A stretch of 64,000 bases of DNA from Methylosinus sp. H3A (lineage in GTDB: Bacteria > Pseudomonadota > Alphaproteobacteria > Rhizobiales > Beijerinckiaceae), in the NCBI RefSeq assembly GCF_015709455.1, contig NZ_JADNQW010000005.1:1116001-1180000 (forward strand), given 5' to 3'. Below the pieces are notes generated by a model. That model worked only from the letters and a program-made list of their open reading frames with translations. It had not been told where the DNA came from and searched no databases. A program made the translations under genes and the position numbers. Below are positions 26,944 through 34,975 of this stretch, one piece after another; the first letter of the stretch is position 1; every line of letters begins with the position of its first letter.

Positions 26944-28377
26944 ATGGTTTTTCTTCGGCGCCATTTCATTGCGGCTCTCACACTTCTCGCGCTCGGCGTC
27001 GCCGCGCCCGCCGCGCGCGCGCAGGTCGCGCTCGCGCCCCCGGCCGAGCGGGCGCTGCCGCAATCGCGCGCCGATGTCGTCTTGTCCTTCGCGCCAATCG
27101 TCAAAAAGGCGACGCCGGCCGTGGTCAATGTCTTCGCGACGCGCGTCGAGCAACGGCCGGTCAATCCCTTCTTCGACGATCCGATCTTCCGCCGCTTCTT
27201 CGGCGAGGGCGGCGGCGGCCCACGCGGGCCCACGGCGCAATCGCTGGGCTCCGGCGTCATCGTCGATCCGAGCGGCCTCGTCGTGACCAATAATCACGTC
27301 ATCGAGGGCATGACCGATGTGAAGGTCTCGCTCGCGGACAAGCGCGAGATACCGGCGAAAATCCTGCTGCGCGATCCGCGCACCGATCTCGCCGTTCTGA
27401 AGCTGACCGAGCCCGCCAATTATCCGACGATGGAGCTCGGCGATTCCGACGCGCTCGAGGTCGGCGATCTCGCGCTGGCCATCGGCAATCCCTTCGGCGT
27501 CGGGCAGACGGTGACGCAGGGCATCGTCTCGGCGCTGGCGCGCACGCAGGTCGGCATTTCCGATTACGGCTTCTTCATCCAGACCGACGCCTCCATCAAT
27601 CCCGGCAATTCCGGCGGGCCGCTCGTGGATATGACCGGGCGCGTCGTCGGCATCAATTCGGCGATCTTCTCCAAATCGGGCGGCTCGGTCGGCATCGGCT
27701 TCGCGATCCCCGTGAATATGGTCAAGATCGTCGTGGCGGCGGCCAAGGGCGGCGGCAAGCAGGTCAAACGTCCCTGGCTCGGCGCGACGCTGCAGAACCT
27801 CTCCAAAGAGATTTCCGACGGCCTGGGGCTCGAGCGCCCGGCCGGCGCGCTCATCGCCGATCTCTATCCCAAGGGCCCGGCGCTCGAGGCGGGGCTGAAA
27901 CGCGGCGACGTGATCGTCACCGTCGACGGCCAATCGGCCGACGATCCGGAAGCGGTCGGCTATCGCCTCGCCACCAGGCCGCTCGGCGGTCAGGCGACGC
28001 TCGGCGTGCTGCGCTCCGGCAAGACGATCGCCGTGCCTTTGAAGCTCTCGGCCGCTCCGGAAACGCCGGCGCGCGACGCGGTGAAAGTGAAAGGCCCCTC
28101 GCCTTTCGCCGGCGCCACAGTCGTCAATATTTCGCCCGCCGTGCTCGAGGAATTCTCCGTGCAAGGCGCGGTCAATGGCGTCGTCGTGGCGGAGATCGAC
28201 CTCGAATCGGTCGCCGCGCAGCTCAATCTGCACAAGGGCGATGTGATCCTCGCGGTGAATGACGAGAAGATCGCCACGACGCGCGACCTCGAGCGAGCGA
28301 CGGTCAACCGCCATTATTATTGGAAGATCACGCTGGCCCGCGAAGGACAGGTGATCACCACTGTGGTCGGTGGGTAA
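26944..28377 (+). CDS. periplasmic Deg/Do-type serine protease
   Basis: 477 residues. A signal peptide (LLALGVAAPAARAQ) is followed by a trypsin-like domain with His118 (TNNHV), Asp148 (RTDLAVLK) and Ser223 (NPGNSGGPL). Two PDZ domains follow (about 265-355 and 380-470; PWLGATLQNLS starts the first). It degrades or refolds misfolded envelope proteins as an oligomer. A GAGAGGA SD precedes the ATG. An orphan KdpE-like response regulator lies about 0.9 kb downstream on the other strand. Confidence 0.95.
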   Translation: MVFLRRHFIAALTLLALGVAAPAARAQVALAPPAERALPQSRADVVLSFAPIVKKATPAVVNVFATRVEQRPVNPFFDDPIFRRFFGEGGGGPRGPTAQSLGSGVIVDPSGLVVTNNHVIEGMTDVKVSLADKREIPAKILLRDPRTDLAVLKLTEPANYPTMELGDSDALEVGDLALAIGNPFGVGQTVTQGIVSALARTQVGISDYGFFIQTDASINPGNSGGPLVDMTGRVVGINSAIFSKSGGSVGIGFAIPVNMVKIVVAAAKGGGKQVKRPWLGATLQNLSKEISDGLGLERPAGALIADLYPKGPALEAGLKRGDVIVTVDGQSADDPEAVGYRLATRPLGGQATLGVLRSGKTIAVPLKLSAAPETPARDAVKVKGPSPFAGATVVNISPAVLEEFSVQGAVNGVVVAEIDLESVAAQLNLHKGDVILAVNDEKIATTRDLERATVNRHYYWKITLAREGQVITTVVGG

Positions 28378-28380
28378 GCT

Positions 28381-28455
28381 GCCCCCTCCCTCACCCTCCC
28401 CCGCTCGCGCGGGAGAGGGGGCGGCAAAATGTTACGCGAACCCTCGATGAAGCGC
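28381..28455. repeat. REP-like palindromic element (CCCCCTCCC type)
   Basis: A GCCCCCTCCC..GGGAGAGGGGGC hairpin is followed by a 25-bp tail (28431-28455) starting GTTACGCGAA and ending CTCGATGAAGCGC. The same hairpin plus tail, with two mismatches, is at 55148-55211, 27 kb away. It lies directly after the Deg protease stop. Confidence 0.8.
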
Positions 28456-28557
28456 CTCCTCCCCTGTGCGCCTAAGCACAAACACGCGCACGTCGCTCCC
28501 CTAAAAACAGCATCGTTCGCCGGGCGCGAAGCCCGCGACGCTGGGGGAGTAGAGACA

Positions 28558-28869
28558 ATGACATTCGCCGTTTCGGAATTCGCTTCGCGTCCCGTTCAGA
28601 CCACTTCCGCTCTGAAGATCGCCTTCGTCATTCTCGGCGCGACTGTCGCGCTCGCCGGCGCCAAGGCCGTCATGGCCACGGGATTCACGGCGCAGAGCGT
28701 CGCCGCCCCCCTCGCCCCGACAGAGGCCGTCGTCGCCGTCGCCGAGCCCGCGACTTTCGCCGGCGCCGAAGCCGCGCAGAGCGTCTGCCGCCGCGTCGAC
28801 GTCGAGATCGACGAGGGTTACGGCGTGCGCGGCCAGGTCACCCGCTGGGTCTGCCGCAAGGCCTATTGA
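28558..28869 (+). CDS. small membrane-anchored protein, tandem copy 1
   Basis: 103 residues. It begins MTFAVSEFASRPV, then a single hydrophobic helix (IAFVILGATVALAGAKAVMA), an alanine-rich linker and a C-terminal module with two cysteines (SVCRRVDVEIDEGYG ... RWVCRKAY). A good match of the whole protein to the next gene shows tandem duplication. No family is recognised. Topology suggests a small domain outside the cytoplasm, held by a signal anchor. Confidence 0.75.
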   Translation: MTFAVSEFASRPVQTTSALKIAFVILGATVALAGAKAVMATGFTAQSVAAPLAPTEAVVAVAEPATFAGAEAAQSVCRRVDVEIDEGYGVRGQVTRWVCRKAY

Positions 28870-28983
28870 TCCGCCGGCTCCCTCTGTGCCCTCGCGCACA
28901 AACGCAAGGGCGGCCCTCCCTTAAGACTCGCATCATTCGAGAGGGCGCGACGCCCACGACACGAGCTTCAAAGGAAGAGACCA

Positions 28984-29247
28984 ATGACATTCGCCGTTTC
29001 CGAATTCGCCTCGCGCCCCGTCGAGACCGCTTCCGCGGTCAAGATCGCCTTCGTCATTCTGGGCGCGACCGTCGCTCTCGCGGGCGGCAAGGCCTTGCTG
29101 TCGCGCAGCGCCGCGCCTGTCGCCGAGCCGGCCGTTTTCGCCGTCGCCGAACATGCGCAGGACCGCTGCCGCTTCGTCCCGGTCGAGTCCAGCGAGGGTC
29201 TCGCCAAGGGACAGGCGATTCGGATCGTCTGCCACAAGGCGCGCTGA
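28984..29247 (+). CDS. small membrane-anchored protein, tandem copy 2
   Basis: 87 residues, paralogous to the gene 114 bp upstream. The first 13 residues are the same (MTFAVSEFASRPV), the TM helix is the same type (IAFVILGATVALAGGKALL) and the C-terminus has the same two-Cys module (DRCRFVPVESSEGL ... RIVCHKAR). The alanine-rich linker is about 16 residues shorter. The upstream untranslated stretches also match in part (CTGTGCGCC/CTGTGCCC and later GACGCCC-type segments), so the duplication included the leader. Confidence 0.75.
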   Translation: MTFAVSEFASRPVETASAVKIAFVILGATVALAGGKALLSRSAAPVAEPAVFAVAEHAQDRCRFVPVESSEGLAKGQAIRIVCHKAR

Positions 29248-29257
29248 GCGCACGCCG

Positions 29258-29944
29258 TCACAGCCGCACGAAACGATAGCCGACCCCAGGCTCCGTCAGA
29301 ATGATCGCGGGCGCCGAGGCGTCCTCCTCGATCTTGCCGCGCAGCTGGCCGATGAAGACCCGCAAATATTGCGTGTCCTCGCCATGCGCCGGCCCCCAGA
29401 CCGCCGTCAGAATCTGGCGATGGGTGAGCAGACGATCCGCGTGACGCGCGAGCGTCGCCAAGAGCTCATATTCCTTGGGCGTCAGCTTCACGGCCACGCC
29501 CTTCTTCGTCACCAGCCGCCGCGCAAGATCGACGCGCAGCCCGCCGCTCTCTATCTCGCTCGCCTCGGCCGCGGTCCGCGCCCCATGGCGGAGCGCCGCG
29601 CGCAGCCGCGCCAGCAATTCCCCGATCGAAAAGGGTTTTTCCACATAGTCGTCGGCGCCGGCGTCGAGCGCGGCGATCTTCTCGGCCTCGCGCTCGCGCG
29701 CCGAGAGAATGATGATCGGCGCCTGCGAGAAGGCGCGCGCCTGGCGGAGAACCTCCTTGCCGTCCATATCCGGCAGGCCGAGATCGAGCAGAACCGCGTC
29801 CGGCGCTCGGGCGGCGATCGCCTTCAGCGCCTCGCGTCCGGTCGCGGCCTCCAGCGTCTCATAGCCGCTCGCCGCCAGCGCCGGCCGCAGCACGCGCAGC
29901 ATTTGCGGCTCGTCGTCGACGATCAATATGCGAGGGCCGCTCAT
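29258..29944 (-). CDS. KdpE-like OmpR-family response regulator
   Basis: 228 residues from the ATG at 29944. The receiver (about 1-115) has the acidic pair in VDDEPQ, the phospho-acceptor in LLDLGLPDMDG and Lys in VEKPFSIGELLARL. The winged helix includes LTPKEYELLATLARHADRLLTHRQILTAVWG and ends TEPGVGYRFVRL, typical of KdpE. No KdpD kinase or kdpFABC lies in the window, so it is an orphan here. Its start codon lies in the first of three 17-bp tandem repeats. Confidence 0.9.
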   Translation of the reverse strand: MSGPRILIVDDEPQMLRVLRPALAASGYETLEAATGREALKAIAARAPDAVLLDLGLPDMDGKEVLRQARAFSQAPIIILSAREREAEKIAALDAGADDYVEKPFSIGELLARLRAALRHGARTAAEASEIESGGLRVDLARRLVTKKGVAVKLTPKEYELLATLARHADRLLTHRQILTAVWGPAHGEDTQYLRVFIGQLRGKIEEDASAPAIILTEPGVGYRFVRL

Positions 29945-29986
29945 GTCGTTCCGCCGCTCATGCAATTCCGCCGCTCATGCCGTTCC
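29936..29986. repeat. 3 x 17-bp tandem repeat over a start codon
   Basis: The unit GCCGCTCATGNNNTTCC occurs three times head to tail (29936-29952, 29953-29969, 29970-29986). On the minus strand every unit carries an SD-like GGCGGAA and an ATG. Only the innermost ATG (29944) is in frame with the response regulator. The others are shifted by 17 and 34 bp. Confidence 0.85.
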
Positions 29987-30083
29987 GCCTGCGCAGTCGC
30001 ATAATCCGCTTCGCGGCGCCATACAACGGCGCGGATTCGCGCCGAATTGAATCGGCCGCCGCCGAATCGTAGAAGAAGAGCCC

Positions 30084-30728
30084 ATGTCGGAAGATCCGCC
30101 CGAAGATTTCGCCCGCCTCTATCTCGCGACGCCGCGCCTCGCCGAGGTGGAGGACTTTCTGCCGCGCCTCGCGGCCGCGCTCGCGGCCGCCGAGGTCGCC
30201 AGCCTGCTGTTGCGCCTCGAGACTATGCCGCCGCAGGCGACCGAGCGCGCCATCCGCGCCGTCGCCGGCATAGCCCAGCCCGCCGGCGTCGCTCTGCTGA
30301 TCGAGGGCGAGCCGGAGCTCGTCTCGCGCTGCGGCGCGGACGGGCTGCATCTCGCCTTCGACGACAAGCGCCTCGCCGCGGCGATAAAACGGCTTTCGCC
30401 GGATTTCATCGTCGGCGTCGGCGGCCTCGCCACGCGCGACGAGGCGATGCGCGCCGGCGAGGCGGGCGCGGATTATCTCCTCTTCGGCGATATCGGCGAA
30501 GAGGGTGAGCCGCTTACGCTCGATTGGACCGCGGAGCGCGTCGCCTGGTGGGCGGAGATTTTCAACACGCCATGCGTCGCCTTAGCGCGCAGCCTCGCGG
30601 AAATCGGCCCGCTCTCGGCGGCGGGCGCCGAATTCGTCCTTCTGGCCGAGGCGGTCTGGGACGATCCGCGCGGCCCCGCGGAGGCCGTTCGCGACGCCGC
30701 GCGGCTCGCGGCGGAGGCGGCGCGATGA
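30084..30728 (+). CDS. thiamine phosphate synthase (ThiE/TenI) family protein
   Basis: 214 residues with a TIM-barrel pattern. GVALLIEGEPELVSRCGADGLHLAF corresponds to the DGVHLG region of ThiE, and GVGGLATRDEAMRAGEAGADYLLFGDIG to its phosphate-binding end. Canonical ThiE residues (the Q-D-D pair and the T/H-rich loop) are poorly kept, so it may be a TenI-like relative rather than a true thiamine phosphate synthase. It overlaps the following gene by 4 bp. No other thi gene is near. Confidence 0.72.
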   Translation: MSEDPPEDFARLYLATPRLAEVEDFLPRLAAALAAAEVASLLLRLETMPPQATERAIRAVAGIAQPAGVALLIEGEPELVSRCGADGLHLAFDDKRLAAAIKRLSPDFIVGVGGLATRDEAMRAGEAGADYLLFGDIGEEGEPLTLDWTAERVAWWAEIFNTPCVALARSLAEIGPLSAAGAEFVLLAEAVWDDPRGPAEAVRDAARLAAEAAR

Positions 30729-31627
30729 CGACGCGGCTTCGCCTCGCGCTCGCGCTCTGCCTGCTCGCCGGCGCGGCCGTCGCCGCCGAGCCGACAGCGC
30801 CGGCGGCCGATCTCGCCTTCGGCGCCTATCAGCGCGGCGATTATGTCGCCGCCAGAGGCGAGGCCGAGAAGCGCCTCGCCTCCAACCCGAAGGACGCCGC
30901 CGCTCTGACCTTGATCGGCCGGCTCTATCTCGACGGGCAGGGCGTCGCGCCCGACCGGGCCAAGGCGATGCAATGGTTCCGCCGCGCCGCCGACGCCGGC
31001 GGCCGGGACGCGGCCTATTTCTTCGGCGCGGCGGCGCTCACCGGCCGCGACACGCTGAAGGATCACGCGCTCGCCCGCGCCTATCTCGAGAAGGCGCAGG
31101 AGCATCCGGCGGCGCTCGAGCTGCTCGGCGAGGCGGCGCTCGAGAATGACGGCACGGAGCCCGATTTCGCCCGGGCCATCGCCTATTTCCGGCGCGCCGC
31201 GACGCTCGAGAATTCCGACGCCGCCTATGCGCTGGCGCTGCTCTACAAGAACGGCCGCGGCGTCGCCGCCGATCCGGCCGAGGCGGCGAAATGGCTCCGC
31301 AAGGCCGCCGAGGCCGGCCATACGGCGGCCATGGTCGAATTCGCCATTATGGAGTTCAACGGCGCCGGCGTCGCCCGCGACCGGACCCATGCGGTCGAGC
31401 TGCTCAGGCGGGCGGCCGCGGCCGGCAATGTCGTGGCGCAGAACCGGCTGGCGCGACTGCTGGCCGAAGGGCTCGGCGTCGAGAAGAATCATTCCGAGGC
31501 CATGCTCTGGAACAGCCGCGCCAAGGCCTCCGGTCTCATCGACGACAAGCTCGACGCGCTGCTCGCGGCGACGATCCCGTCGGCGGAAAAGCCGGCGACG
31601 CCCCTTCCTCCAGCGGCTGCGAAATAG
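30725..31627 (+). CDS. exported Sel1-repeat protein
   Basis: 300 residues. A signal peptide (LALALCLLAGAAVAAEP) is followed by about six Sel1/TPR-like repeats, for example AAALTLIGRLYLDGQGVAPDRAKAMQWFRRAADAG, cited here only as a pattern of G-x-G-V and A-x-x-W-F/L-R-K-A-A-x-x-G. Such proteins are scaffolds in the envelope. The ATG overlaps the ThiE-like stop (ATGA). The tail is Pro/Ala-rich (TPLPPAAAK). The partner is unknown. Confidence 0.88.
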   Translation: MTTRLRLALALCLLAGAAVAAEPTAPAADLAFGAYQRGDYVAARGEAEKRLASNPKDAAALTLIGRLYLDGQGVAPDRAKAMQWFRRAADAGGRDAAYFFGAAALTGRDTLKDHALARAYLEKAQEHPAALELLGEAALENDGTEPDFARAIAYFRRAATLENSDAAYALALLYKNGRGVAADPAEAAKWLRKAAEAGHTAAMVEFAIMEFNGAGVARDRTHAVELLRRAAAAGNVVAQNRLARLLAEGLGVEKNHSEAMLWNSRAKASGLIDDKLDALLAATIPSAEKPATPLPPAAAK

Positions 31628-31633
31628 GGCGCC

Positions 31634-32500
31634 ATGGCGAGCCTTTCGGCGCGTCTTTCGCGCGCCTCCCTGCGCCGCTATGTGCGCCCGCGCGTCAATG
31701 GCGAGGCGGGCGCCGAGGCGGCGGCGCGGGCGCTGAATCTGCGCTGGCCCTGGCCGCCGGCCGGCGCCGCCGAGGCCGACCCCGAGATTCCCGGCGAGTG
31801 GATCAGGGCGCGATCGGCCGAAGCGACGCTGCTCTATCTGCATGGCGGCGCCTTCATGGCCGGCGCGCCGCGCCTCTACCGTTCGACCGCGCGCTATTTC
31901 GCAAAGGCCGGCTTCGACGTTTTCACCCCCGCCTATCGGCTGGCGCCGGAACACCGATTTCCCGCCGCGCTCGACGATGTTGCGGCCGCCTATGAAGGTC
32001 TCGCCGCGCGCAGGCCGCTGGTGATCGCCGGAGATTCGGCCGGCGGCGGCCTCGCCCTGTCGCTGATGCTGCGGCTGCGCGCGCGCGGCCTGCCGCTCCC
32101 GCGCGCCGCGGCGCTATTCTCGCCCTGGACCGATCTTTCCGCCAGCGGCGCCTCGGCGCGCGCCAATGAGGGGAAGGACCCGATCTTCACGCGGCGCGCG
32201 CTGCGGCTCGCCGCGCGGCAATATCTCGGCGAGGCGAGCGTTCGCGATCCCGAGGCCTCGCCGCTGCTCGGCGATCTCTCCGGCCTGCCGCCGCTTCTGA
32301 TCCATGTGGGCGAGGATGAGCTGCTGCTCGACGATTCGCGCCGCCTCGCGGAGCGCGCCATGGCGGCGGGAACAGCCGTCGAATTGACGATTTTCCCAGT
32401 CGTGCCGCATGGCTGGCAATTGGGCGCCGCCTTCATGCCCGAGGCGCGCCGATCGCTGCGCGAGGCGAGCGAGTTTTTCGCCCGCTACGCGACAGGCTAA
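31634..32500 (+). CDS. alpha/beta hydrolase, hormone-sensitive-lipase type
   Basis: 288 residues. It has the HSL-family oxyanion motif LYLHGGAF, nucleophile elbow AGDSAGGG, the acid-bearing LIHVGEDELLLDD and a histidine in VVPHGWQ. It hydrolyses short-chain esters; the exact substrate is unknown. There is no signal peptide. It begins 6 bp after the Sel1 gene and converges on the M48 protease gene with a 4-bp overlap of the two ends. Confidence 0.9.
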   Translation: MASLSARLSRASLRRYVRPRVNGEAGAEAAARALNLRWPWPPAGAAEADPEIPGEWIRARSAEATLLYLHGGAFMAGAPRLYRSTARYFAKAGFDVFTPAYRLAPEHRFPAALDDVAAAYEGLAARRPLVIAGDSAGGGLALSLMLRLRARGLPLPRAAALFSPWTDLSASGASARANEGKDPIFTRRALRLAARQYLGEASVRDPEASPLLGDLSGLPPLLIHVGEDELLLDDSRRLAERAMAAGTAVELTIFPVVPHGWQLGAAFMPEARRSLREASEFFARYATG

Positions 32501-33612
32501 CCCCACGGCCCATGCGAGGGCGGATCGAGCGGGCTGCGGCCGTCGCTCGGCAGAAAGCCGGGCGCTTGCGTCGGAGCCGGCGCGGCCTCCCACGGCCCAT
32601 GGTCCTCGATCGGTGCCGGCGGCGGCTCCAGCTTCGGCATGTCGCGGCCGCCCGCATAGCGCACCAGCGCGGCGACGCGATCATCGACGGAAGGATGCGT
32701 CGAGAATAGCGCACGCGCCTTGCGCGCCGGGCTCTCGATGAAAAAGGCGCCCATGCGCGAAGGCATGTCCGGCATCGTCGCATACGTCTCGATCTTGCGC
32801 AGCGCCGAGATCATCGCGTCGGGATTTTTGGTGAGCTCCACCGAGCCGGCGTCGGCGAGAAGCTCGCGCGAGCGCGAGATAGCGAAGCGGATCAGCACAG
32901 AGAGCCCCCAGCTCAGCGCGATGATCGCGAGAGCGATGACGATGGCGAGGCCCGCGCCGCTCGCCACGCCACGATCGCGCCCCTCCTCGGTCGCGCGCTT
33001 GGACGAAAAGCGAAAGCCGCCCCAATTGCGGAACACGAGATCGCCGACGAAAGCGAAAATCCCCACGAAAATGGCGGCGACCACCATGAGCTGAACGTCG
33101 CGATTACGGATGTGGGTCAGCTCATGGCCGAGCACGGCCTCGATCTCTGCGTCGTCCAGCGTCTCCATGAGACCGCGCGTGACGGTGACGGCGTAATGGC
33201 CTTCCCTCACGCCGGAGGCATAGGCGTTGAGCGCGCCATCCTCGATGATCTTCAGCGAGGGCATGGGAATGCCGCGCGAGATGCAAAGATTCTCGAGGAG
33301 ATTATAGAGGCGCGGCGCGTCCTCGCGCGTCACGTCGCCGGCGCCGGTGGCGGCGTCGATAAGCTTTTGATGGAAGAAATAGGCGATCACGAACCACAGC
33401 CCGGCCGCGCCAAAGGCGATCGGCCAGCCATGCTCGAGATCACGCAGCGCGCGCGCCATGATCTGCGGCAGCGTTCCATCCTGCGACGCCTCATAGAGAA
33501 GCGCGACAGCGAACATCAGCGCCAGCAGCAGGACGACGAAGCCCGCGAGCAGCAGCAGCGAGCGCAGCCGGTTCGCCTGAATATGGGTGTAGAGGCCATA
33601 GGCGTGAAACAT
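32497..33612 (-). CDS. M48 family membrane metalloprotease (HtpX-like)
   Basis: 371 residues. It has two N-terminal TM helices, the zinc motif GHELTHI (His163, Glu164, His167), a second TM pair (AIFVGIFAFVGDLVF and AIVIALAIIALSWGL) and the third-ligand region SRELLADAGS. The C-terminus is a Pro-rich cytoplasmic-type tail. These proteins remove damaged membrane proteins, and their genes often sit next to lemA. Here lemA lies upstream on the same strand but is separated by a DUF559 gene with a repeat on either side. The SD (GGAGAAGGGAG) lies inside the adjoining repeat. Confidence 0.92.
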   Translation of the reverse strand: MFHAYGLYTHIQANRLRSLLLLAGFVVLLLALMFAVALLYEASQDGTLPQIMARALRDLEHGWPIAFGAAGLWFVIAYFFHQKLIDAATGAGDVTREDAPRLYNLLENLCISRGIPMPSLKIIEDGALNAYASGVREGHYAVTVTRGLMETLDDAEIEAVLGHELTHIRNRDVQLMVVAAIFVGIFAFVGDLVFRNWGGFRFSSKRATEEGRDRGVASGAGLAIVIALAIIALSWGLSVLIRFAISRSRELLADAGSVELTKNPDAMISALRKIETYATMPDMPSRMGAFFIESPARKARALFSTHPSVDDRVAALVRYAGGRDMPKLEPPPAPIEDHGPWEAAPAPTQAPGFLPSDGRSPLDPPSHGPWG

Positions 33613-33616
33613 GGGG

Positions 33617-33680
33617 CTATTCTCCCTTCTCCTCTTGCGGGAGAAGGTGGTCGGCGGAGCCGACCGGATGAGGGGAAGCC
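33617..33680. repeat. REP-like element, left of the DUF559 gene
   Basis: CTTCTCC.CTTGCGGGAGAAGGTGG, then GTCGGCGGAGCCGAC hairpin, then CGGATGAGGGG. It is inverted relative to the element at 34041-34107. It contains the ribosome-binding site of the M48 protease gene and encodes the last 21 or so residues of the DUF559 protein. Confidence 0.85.
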
Positions 33681-34036
33681 GCGCAATCTCGCAACGCTCG
33701 CGCGACGCGCTGCGTCGCCAATTCAGGCGAGCCGATCACGAGATCATTCGAGAGGCGCATGATGCGGAAGCCTTGCTGCTCGAGCCATTGATCGCGGGAG
33801 GCATCCCGCTTCTGCTGCAAATCGGCGTCGTGGGACGGCCCATCGATCTCCACGATCAGCCTCGCTTCGAAACAAACAAAATCGGCGATGTAGCGACCGA
33901 TCGGAACCTGTCGGCGGAATTTGAAACCGCCGAGACGGCGTCCACGCAGGGCCCGCCACATCATCGCCTCGGCGTTTACCGCAGTGGCGCGCTGCTCGCG
34001 GGCGAGGCGCAGCATCAACTCTTTGGGGATTGTCAT
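33617..34036 (-). CDS. DUF559 family endonuclease-like protein
   Basis: 139 residues. The DUF559 core (about 5-115) resembles very-short-patch-repair-type nucleases: EAMMWRALRGRRLGGFKFRRQVPIG, IADFVCFEARLIVEIDG and RDQWLEQQGFRIMRLSND. The D and E of ADF and EIDG would form the metal site. The last part (CAASPHPVGSADHLLPQEEKGE) is the translation of the REP-like repeat at 33617-33680, so the gene uses the repeat for its C-terminus and stop. The activity of DUF559 proteins is not established. The gene splits a lemA-htpX pair. Confidence 0.85.
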   Translation of the reverse strand: MTIPKELMLRLAREQRATAVNAEAMMWRALRGRRLGGFKFRRQVPIGRYIADFVCFEARLIVEIDGPSHDADLQQKRDASRDQWLEQQGFRIMRLSNDLVIGSPELATQRVARALRDCAASPHPVGSADHLLPQEEKGE

Positions 34037-34040
34037 CGCG

Positions 34041-34107
34041 GCGCCCCCTCATCCGACCCCGCTGCGCGGGGCCACCTTCTCCCGCGAGGGGAGAAGGGGG
34101 AAACTTC
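34041..34107. repeat. REP-like element, right of the DUF559 gene
   Basis: CCCCTCATCCGACCCC, then GCTGCGCGGGGC hairpin, then CCACCTTCTCCCGCGAGGGGAGAAGG. Its reverse complement matches the left element in order and in most bases, so the DUF559 gene sits between inverted copies. It starts 5 bp upstream of the DUF559 start codon and ends 6 bp after the lemA stop. Confidence 0.85.
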
Positions 34108-34112
34108 CCTTT

Positions 34113-34673
34113 TTAGAACTGCACCTTGGGAGTCTCCTGGACGGCTTTGCGCTCGCCCTCCTCGAGATTGAAGAACTCCTGCGGCGAGAAGCCGAAAGAC
34201 GCCGCATAAAAGGCGGCGGGAACGCTCTCGCGGGCGGCGTTGTATTCGGCCGAGGCGTTGTTGAAGAAGCGCCGCGACGCCGCGATCTTGTTCTCCACGT
34301 CGGAGAGCTCGCTCTGCAGCTGCTGGAAGTTCTGATTAGCCTTCAAATCCGGATAATTCTCGGCGAGGGCGAACAGCCGGCCGAGCACGCCATTGAGCGC
34401 GCTCTCGGCGGCGCCCTGCGCCTGCGGGCCCTGCGCGGCCACAGCTTTGTTGCGGGCGGCGACGACGTCCTCGAGCGTGCCGCGCTCATGGGCGGCGTAG
34501 CCCTTCACCGTCTCCACCAGATTGGGAATGAGGTCATGGCGCTGCTTGAGCTGGACATCTATGTCCGAGAACGCCTGGCGGCAGCGCTGCCGTAGCGTCA
34601 CCAGGCCATTGTAGGAGCCGACGAGCCAGAGGACGGCGAGAACCAATACGCCGAGAGAGATGAGAGCGGTCAT
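34113..34673 (-). CDS. lemA: LemA family protein
   Basis: 186 residues. An N-terminal membrane anchor (ISLGVLVLAVLWLVGSYNGLV) is followed by helical LemA features: FSDIDVQLKQRHDLIPNLVETVKGYA, LFALAENYPDLKANQNFQQLQSEL and RRFFNNASAEYN. LemA is a small anchored helical protein of unknown mechanism, usually encoded next to an M48 protease or a TPM-domain protein. The start is the ATG at 34673 before the TM helix. The M48 gene follows on the same strand, beyond the DUF559 insertion. Confidence 0.94.
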   Translation of the reverse strand: MTALISLGVLVLAVLWLVGSYNGLVTLRQRCRQAFSDIDVQLKQRHDLIPNLVETVKGYAAHERGTLEDVVAARNKAVAAQGPQAQGAAESALNGVLGRLFALAENYPDLKANQNFQQLQSELSDVENKIAASRRFFNNASAEYNAARESVPAAFYAASFGFSPQEFFNLEEGERKAVQETPKVQF

Positions 34674-34975
34674 GATCGGGCTCCACGATTTTTCGCGTCG
34701 CGCGCCAGCGGCGGACGGCCGAAGTCGTAGCCGGCTTTCACGACGCGCGAAAGTGCGCCGGCGCACAGCCCCGCCTGCGAGGAAGCATGGGCCCTCCCCG
34801 GGGTGCGGAAAGCTTCGGCAGACCGTCCTGTCGCGGCTCCCGATCTCTTACATTGCGCGCGGAAGCGGAATATAATCTGCGCTAAAGCCGCGCCGGCGTC
34901 CATTTGACGGAGACCGGGCGCATCCCTATCTCGACGGTCGAGACCGCCAGAAAGTCCAGGCGCGAAAGCAAGCAA
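34674..34975. other. 302-bp divergent intergenic region
   Basis: Separates leftward lemA from rightward def-fmt-truA. It holds the strong promoter at 34848-34876. No small gene is convincing. Confidence 0.5.
34848..34876 (+). promoter_or_regulatory. sigma70-type promoter for def-fmt-truA
   Basis: TTACAT (34848-34853) and a perfect TATAAT (34871-34876) are separated by 17 bp. Transcription would start near 34884, about 90 nt before the def start codon. A consensus -10 is rare in this GC-rich sequence. Confidence 0.75.
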
